Origin: Ramlibacter tataouinensis
GTDB lineage: Bacteria; Pseudomonadota; Gammaproteobacteria; Burkholderiales; Burkholderiaceae_C
Length of the DNA stretch: 64,000 bases
Direction of reading: 5' to 3'
Assembly (NCBI RefSeq): GCF_001580455.1
Contig: NZ_CP010951.1
Location: forward strand, 4,427,001-4,491,000
In this document: piece after piece, positions 34,214 to 42,679 of the stretch
Layout: each line of letters starts with the position of its first letter
How positions within the stretch are numbered: the stretch's first letter is position 1
Made by a program: the position numbers and the translations under genes
Notes under the pieces: model-generated
Seen by the model: only the letters and a program-made list of their open reading frames with translations
What the model was told of the DNA's origin: nothing
Database searches by the model: none

Positions 34214-36142
34214 GTGAGCCTGAAGAAGCTTGGCCGCTATGAGCTCGTTCGCGTCCTCGGCAAGGGCGCGATGGGCGTCGTCTACGAAGGACGGGACCCC
34301 AACCTCGACCGGCGCGTGGCCATCAAGACCGTCAAGGTCGACGGCCTGTCCGAAGAGGCCGCCGCCGAGTACGAGGCGCGCTTTCGCACCGAGGCGCGTT
34401 CCGCTGCCCGCCTGCAGCACCCCAACATCGTCAGCGTCTACGACTCGGACCGCGATGCCGACATCGCCTTCCTGGTCATGGAGTACATCCAGGGCGACGA
34501 CCTGAAGCACCACCTGGACCAGGGCGTGCGCTACTCGCTGGAGCAGGCGCTGAAGATGGTCCGCGACCTGCTCTCGGCGCTGGACTACGCGCACAGGCAG
34601 GGCATCGTGCACCGGGACATCAAGCCCGCCAACCTGCTGCTCGAGGGCGGCGGGCGGGTGAAGCTGACCGATTTCGGCGTCGCGCGCATCCAGGATTCGG
34701 GCGAGGCCACGCGCACGCAGGGCAGCATGATCGGCACGCTGAAGTACATGGCCCCGGAGCAGGTGCAGGGCCAGAAGATCGATTCGCGCGCCGACCTGTT
34801 TTCGGTCGGCGTCGTGCTCTACCAGTTGCTCACCGACAAGCGACCTTTCGACGGCGACAACGATTTCTCCATCATCCACCAGATCATCGGGCACAACCCG
34901 CCGCCGCCGAGCACGATCAATCCGCGCCTGCCCGCGGCCATCGATGCGGTGGTCTCGCGCGCCCTGGCCAAGGACCGCGAACAGCGATTCGCCACTGCGC
35001 GTGACTTCGCGTCGGCCCTGCAGTCGGCCATCCGCCGCGCCGAGGATGCGACGGTGGTTCCCCCCGCCGATCCCTTCAAGAAGGCGGACGCCGGTGGCAC
35101 CGGCTCCAAGAGCCAGTCGATCGCCGTCGCGACCACGCCTTCCGTGGTCACGCAGGAAGTGGAACTGGTCTACTGGAAGGACATCAAGGACTCCACGGAC
35201 CCCGAGGAATTCGAAGCCTTCCTGGAGAAGTTTCCCGCCGGCATCTATGCGGACCTGGCGCGGCGGCGCCTGCGCAAGCTGAATGGCGGCAACACTTCGA
35301 CGGACCAGACGGTCCTGACCGGGACGACGGCGGCGCAGGGCGGCACGAACGGAGCGCAGGATCTGGAAGCAACGCTGCTGCTGTCAACCGGCACGGCGGC
35401 GCAGTCCAGTGCCCCCGATCCGACGGCCGCACCTGCGAGCCATCCCGAACCCGAGGCCTCCGGCACGCCGGTGATGCTCGCGGAGCCGGCCCGCGAAGCT
35501 TCCTCGCTGGCGACGGAGGAGCAAAAGGAGCCGATCCAGGACCAGCAAGAGCCGCGAAGGGGCCCTGCCTCCAAGCCGGCGCCGCTTGCGACCGCCAAGA
35601 AGCGGCCGATCGCCGTCCTGGCGGGCGCGGGCGCGCTGCTGGTGGCGGGCCTGGTGCTGTTCATGACGACGGGCAAGGGACCGGACTCGCAGGCGCAGGC
35701 GGGGGCACCTGCCGCTGCGCCCGTGGCCGTCACGGAGCCGCCATCGGCTTCGCCGGCGGCGGCTGCCGCGAGCGACCTCAAGCCGGTGATCGCCGCGCCC
35801 GCGGCCTCCGCAGCGCAAGCCAAGGCGAGCACGCCCGTCCGGGCGGTGGTGGCGGCCAAGGCCAAGGGTGCCTCTGCCGTGGCACCGGTCGTGGAAGCCC
35901 CGCGGCCGTCCCCGGCGCCGGCAGCGGCCCACCCGGAAACGCGCGTTGCGGCAGCGCCCGCGCCGGCGCCGGCCGGCCCGAACCCGGTCGACGCCTGCAA
36001 GGACAAGATGTTCCTGACGCGCGAGTTCTGCCTGGCAGAAGCCTGCGAAAAGCCCGCCGCACGCAGCCACCCTATGTGCGTGAGCTGGCGCGAGGACAAG
36101 CGCCTGCGCGAGGAGAGCAAAGTCCGCCAGAGCCCGCAGTAG
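34214..36142 (+). CDS. Transmembrane Ser/Thr protein kinase
   Basis: A 642-residue Hanks-type kinase. The catalytic domain (about 8-270) has GKGAMGVVYEG, the ATP lysine in VAIKTVK, HRDIKPANLLL near 133 and DFGVAR near 153; all key residues are intact. Then come a helical segment, a low-complexity Thr/Ala stretch, one membrane helix (about 466-486, IAVLAGAGALLVAGLVLFM) and a long Ala/Pro periplasmic linker ending in a four-cysteine unit, C595-X10-C-X4-C-X10-C. It starts with GTG. It follows the two FHA genes and probably phosphorylates their partners. What its outer domain senses is unknown. Confidence 0.92.
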   Translation: MSLKKLGRYELVRVLGKGAMGVVYEGRDPNLDRRVAIKTVKVDGLSEEAAAEYEARFRTEARSAARLQHPNIVSVYDSDRDADIAFLVMEYIQGDDLKHHLDQGVRYSLEQALKMVRDLLSALDYAHRQGIVHRDIKPANLLLEGGGRVKLTDFGVARIQDSGEATRTQGSMIGTLKYMAPEQVQGQKIDSRADLFSVGVVLYQLLTDKRPFDGDNDFSIIHQIIGHNPPPPSTINPRLPAAIDAVVSRALAKDREQRFATARDFASALQSAIRRAEDATVVPPADPFKKADAGGTGSKSQSIAVATTPSVVTQEVELVYWKDIKDSTDPEEFEAFLEKFPAGIYADLARRRLRKLNGGNTSTDQTVLTGTTAAQGGTNGAQDLEATLLLSTGTAAQSSAPDPTAAPASHPEPEASGTPVMLAEPAREASSLATEEQKEPIQDQQEPRRGPASKPAPLATAKKRPIAVLAGAGALLVAGLVLFMTTGKGPDSQAQAGAPAAAPVAVTEPPSASPAAAAASDLKPVIAAPAASAAQAKASTPVRAVVAAKAKGASAVAPVVEAPRPSPAPAAAHPETRVAAAPAPAPAGPNPVDACKDKMFLTREFCLAEACEKPAARSHPMCVSWREDKRLREESKVRQSPQ

Positions 36143-36173
36143 CGGGGGCGCCGCCTGCGGGCGCCTGGCGCGC

Positions 36174-36731
36174 CTAGGTGATGTCGACGTTGTGGACGCC
36201 GAAGGATCCCTTGCGGCGGTCCTCGAAGAAGCGCTCCAGCGTTTCCTTCACCGTCTTGAACGCGAGCTCGTCCCAGGGGATTTCGTCTTCGGTGAACAGG
36301 CGCGCCTCGATGGTCTCGTGTCCGGGGTCGAAGCGGTCGCTGAGCAACCGGGCGAGGAAGTAAAGGTGGACCTGGCTAACGCGCGGGACGCTCAGCACGG
36401 TGATCAAGCCTTCCATCTCGATCTGCGCGCCGGCTTCCTCCAGCGTCTCGCGCGCCGCGCCCTCGGCCGCGGTCTCGCCCAGTTCCATGAATCCGGCCGG
36501 CAGCGTCCACTTGCCCCAGCGCGGCTCGATGTTGCGCTTGCAGAGCAACACCCGGTCGCCCCAGTAGGGAACGGTGCCCACCACATTCAGCGGGTTCTCG
36601 TAGTGGATGGTGTCGCAGGCCGGGCAGACGGCACGCTCGCGCGTGTCGCCGTCATCGGGCACCCGGTAGACGACGCTGGCGCCGCAATTGCGGCAATGCT
36701 TGATGGGGCTGCGGAAAGACACGGGGTACAA
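36174..36731 (-). CDS. Nudix hydrolase with N-terminal zinc ribbon
   Basis: A 185-residue protein. A zinc ribbon (CRNCG and CPACD, about 13-39) precedes a Nudix domain with the exact box GFMELGETAAEGAARETLEEAGA (23 positions, about 80-102). The layout resembles NudC-type and ADP-ribose/NADH pyrophosphatases; the NADH-specific SQPWPFPxS tail is absent, so the substrate is open. The start is a TTG at 36731 or a GTG at 36722; no ATG lies before the ribbon. It converges with the kinase gene and follows dctP after a hairpin. Confidence 0.87.
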   Translation of the reverse strand: MYPVSFRSPIKHCRNCGASVVYRVPDDGDTRERAVCPACDTIHYENPLNVVGTVPYWGDRVLLCKRNIEPRWGKWTLPAGFMELGETAAEGAARETLEEAGAQIEMEGLITVLSVPRVSQVHLYFLARLLSDRFDPGHETIEARLFTEDEIPWDELAFKTVKETLERFFEDRRKGSFGVHNVDIT

Positions 36732-36734
36732 GGC

Positions 36735-36756
36735 AAGGGCTCCCGAAGGAGCCCTT
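36735..36756 (-). terminator. Hairpin between dctP and the Nudix gene
   Basis: AAGGGCTCC-CGAA-GGAGCCCTT is a perfect 9-bp stem just before the Nudix start. On the minus strand TGCCTTG follows rather than a T-run, so termination would be weak; the stem may also hide the Nudix start region. Confidence 0.55.
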
Positions 36757-36786
36757 GTGCCTGGGATTGAAGAGAAGTTTAGCGCC

Positions 36787-37842
36787 TCAGGCCTTGGTGG
36801 CCTTGCCGTGCTTGTCGATCAGGGCGCGTGCGGTGTCGAGCAGCTTGCGGCCGTCGAATCCGCGCTTGCCCATGTCCTCCACCCACTCCACTTCGACCAG
36901 GCGCGCCTTGCGCTTGAACTCCTGCGCGTCGGCGGCGGAGATCGTGTGGATGGTGTTCTTGCGGTCCACCGCGGCCTTGCGCCCCTGCGCGTCGTTGCCT
37001 TGCTGGACCTTGCCCAGCCAGGCCGAGGCGGCCAGGCCGGAATTGGCATCGATCACCTTCTTCAGGTCGGGGGCGAGCGAGTTGTACTTGTTGCGGTTCA
37101 TCGCCATCACGAAGGTGGTGGTGTAGAGCGCGCCGCCCGCCGGATCGAACTCGCTGTGGAACTTGGTCAGCTCGTGCACCTTGACCGAGGGCACCACTTC
37201 CCATGGGATCACGCAGCCGTCAATCGTTCCCTTGGACAGGGCATCCGGGATCTGTGGCAGCGGCATGCCGACCGGCGTGGCGCCCAGGTAGCCGAGCATC
37301 TTCGTGATCTGGCGCGTCGGGCCGCGCAGCTTCAGCCCGCGCAGATCGTCGGTGGTCTTCACCAGCCTGTCCTTGGTGTGGAACATGCCGGGGCCGTGCA
37401 CGTGCAGCGCGAGCACCTGCGTGTCCTTGAATTCTTCAGGCGCGACGGTCTGCACGTATTCCCAATAGGCCTTGGACGTGGCCTCGGCGTTGTTCATCAT
37501 GAACGGCAGCTCGAACACCTCGACGCGGGGGAAGCGGCCGGCGGTGTTGCCGGGCAGGGTCCAGACGATGTCGACCACGCCGTCCTTGGCCTGGTCGTAC
37601 AGTTGCACCGGGGTGCCGCCCAGCTGCATGGCCGGGTAGCCCTCGAACTTGATGCGGCCGCCGGAATCCTTTTCCACCTTCTCCATCCACGCCTTGTGCA
37701 TGGTCAGCCATACCTGCGACTGCGGCGGCATGAAGGTGTGGAATTTCAGCGTGACGGACTGCTGGGCGAAGCCGCTCAAGGCGGAACCGCCGAGCGCCGC
37801 TGCAGCGGCGCCGGATTTCAAAAGCGTGCGACGTTGGATCAT
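36787..37842 (-). CDS. dctP: TRAP transporter substrate-binding protein
   Basis: A 351-residue DctP-family periplasmic protein. The N-terminal MIQRRTLLKSGAAAAALGG has a twin-basic start and may be Tat or Sec exported (cut near GFAQQ). TRAP marks are LKFHTFMPPQSQVW, GGTPVQLYDQAKDGVVDIVW and the carboxylate-binding arginine in LRGLKLRGPTRQ. It delivers an organic acid to DctQM, encoded just upstream on the same strand. A terminator lies between dctM and dctP. The neighbouring FAH-family gene suggests an aromatic or dicarboxylic ligand. Confidence 0.95.
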   Translation of the reverse strand: MIQRRTLLKSGAAAAALGGSALSGFAQQSVTLKFHTFMPPQSQVWLTMHKAWMEKVEKDSGGRIKFEGYPAMQLGGTPVQLYDQAKDGVVDIVWTLPGNTAGRFPRVEVFELPFMMNNAEATSKAYWEYVQTVAPEEFKDTQVLALHVHGPGMFHTKDRLVKTTDDLRGLKLRGPTRQITKMLGYLGATPVGMPLPQIPDALSKGTIDGCVIPWEVVPSVKVHELTKFHSEFDPAGGALYTTTFVMAMNRNKYNSLAPDLKKVIDANSGLAASAWLGKVQQGNDAQGRKAAVDRKNTIHTISAADAQEFKRKARLVEVEWVEDMGKRGFDGRKLLDTARALIDKHGKATKA

Positions 37843-37875
37843 GGGCTGACTCCTGGATAGCTAAAAGTAAATCGC

Positions 37876-37894
37876 AAAAAAGGCCCGCCGGCCT
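37876..37894 (-). terminator. Terminator between dctM and dctP
   Basis: On the minus strand AGGCC-GGCG-GGCCT is followed by five T residues. It lies 23 bases past the dctM stop and 34 bases before the dctP start, so dctP is either made by read-through or from its own promoter in a very short gap. Confidence 0.65.
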
Positions 37895-37916
37895 CGGGGG
37901 CTTTCCCCTAAGCCGG

Positions 37917-39236
37917 CTATTTGATGAAGCCGACCAGCCACAAGGGGATGATCGGGAAGAAGAGGAACAGCATGGTGCGCAGCACGTCACTGACCAGGAA
38001 GGGCATCACCCCCCGGTAGGTCTCGCCCATGGAAACATCCTTGGACAGCCCGTTGACGATGTAGACGTTCAGCCCGACCGGCGGGGCGATCAGCCCGAAA
38101 CCGACGGTCATGAGCACCATGATCCCGAACCAGATCGCCACCGACTCCTTGGGCATGCCGAAATCCAGGCCAATGATGATGGGAAAGAAGATCGGAATCG
38201 TCAGCAGCAGCATGGACAGTTCGTCCATCACGGCCCCGAGCAGCACGTAGAACAGCAGGATCGCCACCACCACCAGCACCGGCGAGATGCCCCAGCCGCC
38301 CACCACGGCGGCGAGCTGGTTCGGCACCTGGGTCAGCGCCAGCGCCGAGTTCATGAGATCGGCGCCGAGGAAGATCAGGAAGATCATGGCTGCGCTCACC
38401 GCCGTGCCGTAGAAGCACTCGCGCAGCTTTTCCATGGTCATCTCGCGCTTGAGCAGCGCGGTGAGGAAGGTCGTGGCTGCGCCCACCGCCGCACCCTCGG
38501 TCGGCGTGAAGAAACCGCCATAGATGCCGCCGAACACCAGCAGGAAGATGAGCAGGATGGGCAGCACCCCGGCGATTGCATGCCAGGTCATGGGGGGCGG
38601 CGCTTCCGCTACTGCCGGCGCATGTCCCGGGGCCAGCCGCACGTAGATCGCCACGGCGACCATGTAGCCGACCATCGCGATGATGCCGGGCAACACCGCC
38701 GCGGCAAACAGCTTGCTGATGTTCTGCTCGGTGAGGATCGCGTAGATCACCAGGACGATGGACGGCGGCAGCTGGATGCCCAGCGTGCCGCCGGCGGCCA
38801 GCGTTCCCGTCGCCAGCCGGCCCGAATAGCCATGCCGTCGCATCTCGGGCAATGCCACGCTGGTGATGGTGGCGGCGGTGGCGACCGAGGAGCCGCTGAT
38901 GGCACCGAAGGCGGCACAGGCCAGCAGCGAAGCCATGGACAGCCCGCCCTTGAAGCGGCCCATGACGGCGGCGGCGAATTCGAACAGCGACTTGCTGATG
39001 CCGCCCTTGGTCGCGAAGTGCCCCATCAGGATGAACAGCGGGATCACCGACAAGTCGTAGCTGGCAAAGCGGGCGAATGCCTGGGTGTTGAGGAAGTTGG
39101 CGAAGGGCAGCCAGCCGGTCTGGGCGATGTAGCCGATCGTGCCGGCGCTGAACATGCTGACGGCAATCGGCACCCGGATCGCCATCAGGACCAGCATGGA
39201 CCCGAAGATCAACGCAGTGAGGGTGATCGGGGTCAT
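37917..39236 (-). CDS. dctM: TRAP transporter large permease subunit
   Basis: A 439-residue protein with about 12 hydrophobic helices, the DctM/YiaN fold. Signature stretches are FAAAVMGRFKGGLSMASLLAC, AAFGAISGSSVATAATI and GGTLGIQLPPSIVLVIY, and the second repeat with IFLIFLGADLMNSALALTQ and FGLIAPPVGLNVYI. It forms the sodium-driven transport channel with DctQ. The start at 39236 overlaps the dctQ stop by 4 bases (ATGA), showing translational coupling. Confidence 0.95.
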   Translation of the reverse strand: MTPITLTALIFGSMLVLMAIRVPIAVSMFSAGTIGYIAQTGWLPFANFLNTQAFARFASYDLSVIPLFILMGHFATKGGISKSLFEFAAAVMGRFKGGLSMASLLACAAFGAISGSSVATAATITSVALPEMRRHGYSGRLATGTLAAGGTLGIQLPPSIVLVIYAILTEQNISKLFAAAVLPGIIAMVGYMVAVAIYVRLAPGHAPAVAEAPPPMTWHAIAGVLPILLIFLLVFGGIYGGFFTPTEGAAVGAATTFLTALLKREMTMEKLRECFYGTAVSAAMIFLIFLGADLMNSALALTQVPNQLAAVVGGWGISPVLVVVAILLFYVLLGAVMDELSMLLLTIPIFFPIIIGLDFGMPKESVAIWFGIMVLMTVGFGLIAPPVGLNVYIVNGLSKDVSMGETYRGVMPFLVSDVLRTMLFLFFPIIPLWLVGFIK

Positions 39237-39721
39237 ATCGCGGTCTCCGCTTCCTCGGTGCGGCCGAAACCGACCACCGACTGGTACAGCGCGATCAGGC
39301 CGGCCAGCACGAATGCCGGCACCATGGCCGCGTACACGATCCATTCGGGGAAGCCCATGATCTGGGTCTCGGAATGCGTCGAGTAGCTGTTCAGGCCCCC
39401 CAGCGTGGTGCGCCAGGCGAGCAGGGCGAAGATGGCGGCCAGCACCAGCGCACCCAGGCGGTCCATCTTGTCGGTGGTGGCCGGCCGCGCCCTGGCGGTA
39501 AAGAAGTCGACGATGATGTTGCCGCGTCGCACCTGGCACAGCGGCATGAACAGCGCGATCGCCGCCCCGGCCGCCACCGCAGTGAGCTCGAAGGCGCCGA
39601 CGATGGATTGGCCGGTCGTGTTGCGGCCAATCAGACTGCCACAGGTCATCAGGGTGATGCCCGTGAGCAGCAGGCCCGCCAGGATGGCGCAGGCCTTGGC
39701 CAATGCTTCCAGGATGCGCAT
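39233..39721 (-). CDS. dctQ: TRAP transporter small permease subunit
   Basis: A 162-residue membrane protein with four hydrophobic helices, as usual for DctQ. The motif RRGNIIVDFFTARA sits in the first loop and LGALVLAAIFALLAWRTTLGGL in the next helix. It is required for assembly with DctM. It is the first gene of the dctQ-dctM-dctP run and lies 49 bases from the end of the FAH-family gene, which is on the same strand upstream. The group may be one transcript with FAH. Confidence 0.92.
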   Translation of the reverse strand: MRILEALAKACAILAGLLLTGITLMTCGSLIGRNTTGQSIVGAFELTAVAAGAAIALFMPLCQVRRGNIIVDFFTARARPATTDKMDRLGALVLAAIFALLAWRTTLGGLNSYSTHSETQIMGFPEWIVYAAMVPAFVLAGLIALYQSVVGFGRTEEAETAI

Positions 39722-39770
39722 CGGTTCTCCTCGTTATTGTTGGTGTTGGCGAGCCCCGGCTACTGGCAGG

Positions 39771-40475
39771 TCAACGCGCTGGTGCGATTTTGACCGACAG
39801 GGTGGCCAGGCCGGCCACGCCGCCTTCCAGCGTGTCGCCCGCCGTCACCGCCGCCACGCCTTCGGGCGTGCCCGTGTAGATCAGGTCGCCGGGCGCGAGC
39901 TCCCACGCCGTCGAGACGTGCTCGATGATTTCGCCGATGTTCCAGATCAGCTTGGAGACCGTGCTGCGTTGCCGGTCCTGGCCATTCACCTTGAGCCAGA
40001 TCTCGGCCTGCGTCACATCGCCGGCCTGCGCGGCGGGCGTGATCGCACCGATGGGCGCGGACTGCTCGAAGGCCTTGCCGATGCACCAGGGGCGGCCCTG
40101 CTTCTTCATCTCGCCCTGCAGGTCGCGGCGCGTCATGTCCAGGCCCACGGCGTAGCCGTAGATGTGCTTGTGCGCATCCGCGGCCTTGATGTTGCGTCCG
40201 CCGGTGCCGATCGCCACCACCAGTTCGATCTCGTGGTGCAGGTCTTTGGTGAGGCTCGGGTAGGCCATCGTGCCGGTCTCGCCCTGCGCCACCGGCAGCG
40301 CGGTGTCGGCGGGCTTGAGGAAGAAGAAGGGCGCTTCGCGGCCGGTGAAGCCCATCTCCTTGGCGTGCTCCACGTAGTTGCGGCCCACGCAGTAGATGCG
40401 GTGCACCGGGAAGCGTTCCGACGTGCCGGTGACCGGGACGGTCGCCGCGGGCGCGGGGTTGATGACGTAACTCAT
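39771..40475 (-). CDS. Fumarylacetoacetate hydrolase family protein
   Basis: A 234-residue FAH-fold hydrolase/decarboxylase/isomerase. Family marks are IYCVGRNYVEHAKEMG, PFFFLKPADTALPV, and the metal ligands in HHEIELVVAIG and YAVGLDMTRRDLQ. Such proteins cleave C-C bonds in ring-cleavage products, for example fumarylpyruvate or acylpyruvates. Nearby maleylacetoacetate isomerase (40987) and the preceding ABM gene fit gentisate or homogentisate metabolism, and a fumarylpyruvate hydrolase role is a fair guess, not shown. Confidence 0.92.
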   Translation of the reverse strand: MSYVINPAPAATVPVTGTSERFPVHRIYCVGRNYVEHAKEMGFTGREAPFFFLKPADTALPVAQGETGTMAYPSLTKDLHHEIELVVAIGTGGRNIKAADAHKHIYGYAVGLDMTRRDLQGEMKKQGRPWCIGKAFEQSAPIGAITPAAQAGDVTQAEIWLKVNGQDRQRSTVSKLIWNIGEIIEHVSTAWELAPGDLIYTGTPEGVAAVTAGDTLEGGVAGLATLSVKIAPAR

Positions 40476-40588
40476 GACTGCCTTTCTGTTGGTGCGCGGC
40501 GCCGAGGGTCAGATCAAGCCTTGCTCCGTCGCGCGGCGCTGCTCGTGAAGCTCAGTGGTCAAGCATACCTGCGGCAGGCACCGGCCTC

Positions 40589-40897
40589 CTAGGCTTCGGG
40601 GCTCTTGGTGACCAGCGTGAAGTGCTCGACGTGGGGCGGATTCGCGAAGAACGGTCCGACGATGGCCCGCCATTGGGGAAACAGGGGACCCTGGCGAAAG
40701 GCGACCGTGTGGTCTTCCAGCGTGTCCCAGAAGATCTGCAGCACGTAGCGCTCGGGCGATTCGACGCATCGGTTGACCTTGTAGCCGCGCATGCCCTGGG
40801 CTTGCGTGGCCACGGTCTTCAGGCCCCGTTCGATGGCTTCCTCGAAAGCGGCCTGCTGTCCGGCAAGAATGCGGATATCGGCGATCTCCAGAATCAT
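40589..40897 (-). CDS. Antibiotic biosynthesis monooxygenase (ABM) domain protein
   Basis: A 102-residue single-domain ABM protein with the ferredoxin-like fold: MILEIADIRILAGQQAAFEE, then GMRGYKVNRCVESPERYVLQ and the second helix FRQGPLFPQWRAIVG. The group covers small cofactor-free monooxygenases and heme-degrading or unknown dimeric proteins, so the name is a fold assignment. It is in the same direction as the FAH and TRAP genes, 113 bases upstream. Confidence 0.85.
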   Translation of the reverse strand: MILEIADIRILAGQQAAFEEAIERGLKTVATQAQGMRGYKVNRCVESPERYVLQIFWDTLEDHTVAFRQGPLFPQWRAIVGPFFANPPHVEHFTLVTKSPEA

Positions 40898-40986
40898 GGT
40901 GACCTCGTGGTTGACTCGGCGGCAAGTCTACCGTGAGGCCGCCGCCGGCACACGCGGCGCCGCATCGGGTTTATGCTCGCCTTGCC

Positions 40987-41628
40987 ATGAAGCTGTACAA
41001 CTACTTCCGCTCGTCGGCCTCGTTCAGGGTGCGCATCGCCCTCGAACTCAAGGGGCTGCCCTACGAGTACCTGCCGGTGCACCTGGTCAAGGGCGAGCAC
41101 AAGCAGCCCGGCTATGGCGCCGTGTCGCCCTCGGGCCTGGTGCCCACGCTGGTCAACGACAGCGGTGAGCACCTGGGGCAGTCGCTGGCGATCATGGAAT
41201 ACCTGGACGAAACGCACCCCCGGCCGCCCCTGCTGCCGGCCGATCCGGTGGGCCGCGCCAAGGTGAGGGCGCTGGCGCAGCTGGTGGCCTGCGAGATCCA
41301 CCCGCTGAACAACCTGCGCGTGCTCAAGTACCTGGTCCGCGAACTCAAGCTGGACGAGGAACGCAAGAACGCCTGGTATCGCCACTGGGTGCGCGAAGGG
41401 TTGGAACTATATGAACGCGAGCTGGCGCAGCTGCCGTCCTCGACCTATAGCTTCGGCGACACGCCGACACTGGCGGACTGCTGCCTGGTGCCGCAGATCT
41501 TCAACGGCATGCGCTTCAACACCTCGTTCGACGGGCTCACGCGCACCATGGCCGCCTACGAGGCCTGCATGAAACATCCGGCGTTCCAGCAGGCGCAGCC
41601 CTCGAGCTGCCCGGACAACGAAGCCTAG
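40987..41628 (+). CDS. maiA: Maleylacetoacetate isomerase
   Basis: A 213-residue zeta-class glutathione transferase that isomerises maleylacetoacetate (or maleylpyruvate) to the fumaryl form with glutathione. The signature SSASFRVRIAL near residue 9 holds the active-site serines, VPTLVNDSGEHLGQSLAIMEYL is the glutathione-binding segment, and the C-terminal domain has IHPLNNLRVLKYL and FGDTPTLADCCLVPQIFN. It is divergent from the ABM gene. The FAH-family gene could act on its product. The ATG at 40987 is chosen because the fold begins at MKLYNYFRSSA. Confidence 0.93.
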   Translation: MKLYNYFRSSASFRVRIALELKGLPYEYLPVHLVKGEHKQPGYGAVSPSGLVPTLVNDSGEHLGQSLAIMEYLDETHPRPPLLPADPVGRAKVRALAQLVACEIHPLNNLRVLKYLVRELKLDEERKNAWYRHWVREGLELYERELAQLPSSTYSFGDTPTLADCCLVPQIFNGMRFNTSFDGLTRTMAAYEACMKHPAFQQAQPSSCPDNEA

Positions 41629-41666
41629 CCGCGGGTGGCGGGCCGGTCCGTCGCATACTGCGGTCG

Positions 41667-42437
41667 ATGTCACTGTCCGACTTGCTCACGATCGTTCCCG
41701 AATGGCCGGCGGCGCCGGGCGTGCGCGCGCTGTGTACGACGCGCGCGGGCGGTGTGTCGGCCGGCCCGTACCGCAGCCTGAACCTGGGCGATCACGTGGG
41801 CGATGATCCCGCGGCGGTCACCGAGAACCGCAGGCGCCTGTCGGAGGCGCTCGGCGCCCGCGCGGTGTTCATGCGCCAGGTCCACGGCCAGCGCGTGGCC
41901 CTGCTCGACGAGCGCACGCTCGACGGCATCGAGGCGGACGCGTGTGTCGCCAGTACGCCGGGTTTGGCCTGCACGATCATGGTCGCCGACTGCCTTCCGC
42001 TGCTGTTCGCGAGCGGCGACGGCCGCACGGTGGGGGCCGCCCATGCCGGCTGGCGCGGCCTTGCCGGCGGCGTGATCGAAGCGGCCGTGGGCGCGATGAC
42101 CCAGGCTCCTCAGGGGCCGCAGGCAGCGGACCTGCTCGTGTGGCTGGGACCTTGCATCGGTCCCGCCAACTTCGAGGTTGGCGAAGAGGTGAAGACGGCC
42201 TTCGAGCAACACGATGGCGCCGCAGCGGCGCACTTCAGGGCCGCGAGCGCAGGCAAGTGGCTGGCCGACCTGCAGGGCCTCGCACGCCAGCGGCTTCAGG
42301 CCCAGGGCATCACGCGCATCTTCGGCAATGACGGGAGCACGCCCTGGTGCACCGTGGCCGATCCCTCACGGTTCTTTTCGCACCGGCGCGACCGGGTCAG
42401 CGGGCGCCTGGCCGCCGCGATCTGCATCGACGGCTGA
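41667..42437 (+). CDS. pgeF: Peptidoglycan editing factor PgeF (laccase-domain, YfiH)
   Basis: A 256-residue YfiH/PgeF protein. The metal-ligand segments QVHGQRVALLD, VADCLPLLFASGDG, AHAGWRGLAGG and LGPCIGPANFEVG are intact. PgeF removes wrongly added L-Ser from UDP-MurNAc precursors in E. coli. The old name, laccase domain, reflects the fold. It is followed convergently by a small gene overlapping the last 72 bases on the other strand. Often cotranscribed with rluD in other bacteria, here it stands alone after maiA, 38 bases away. Confidence 0.92.
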   Translation: MSLSDLLTIVPEWPAAPGVRALCTTRAGGVSAGPYRSLNLGDHVGDDPAAVTENRRRLSEALGARAVFMRQVHGQRVALLDERTLDGIEADACVASTPGLACTIMVADCLPLLFASGDGRTVGAAHAGWRGLAGGVIEAAVGAMTQAPQGPQAADLLVWLGPCIGPANFEVGEEVKTAFEQHDGAAAAHFRAASAGKWLADLQGLARQRLQAQGITRIFGNDGSTPWCTVADPSRFFSHRRDRVSGRLAAAICIDG

Positions 42438-42659
42438 ATCGGGAGACGGGCCCTGCTGGGTCATCGTCCCTGGCGCTTGGATGCCGTTCCGTGGCCGGCC
42501 CGAGCGGCCCACCAGCAGATACCAAAGGAGCGCCACGGGAGCTACGCCATAGAGTAAAAAGGTGAAGAAGGCGCCGACCACCGAGCCGACAGCACTTGTG
42601 GCCTCCACCACTGCCATCATGAGCGCGACATACAACCAGCCGATGATCAGGAGGTACAT
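42366..42659 (-). CDS. Small hypothetical membrane protein overlapping pgeF
   Basis: A 97-residue protein with two hydrophobic helices (about 2-20, YLLIIGWLYVALMMAVV, and 27-50, VGAFFTFLLYGVAPVALLWYL), followed by a polar, Pro/Arg-rich tail whose last 24 codons are antisense to the end of pgeF. I recall similar short proteins in Comamonadaceae, of unknown role. It is divergent from phaC. The helices are plausible and not a mirror of any other gene, so I think it is real. Confidence 0.7.
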   Translation of the reverse strand: MYLLIIGWLYVALMMAVVEATSAVGSVVGAFFTFLLYGVAPVALLWYLLVGRSGRPRNGIQAPGTMTQQGPSPDSAVDADRGGQAPADPVAPVRKEP

Positions 42660-42679
42660 GGAGAGCGGGCCTTTGCTTG

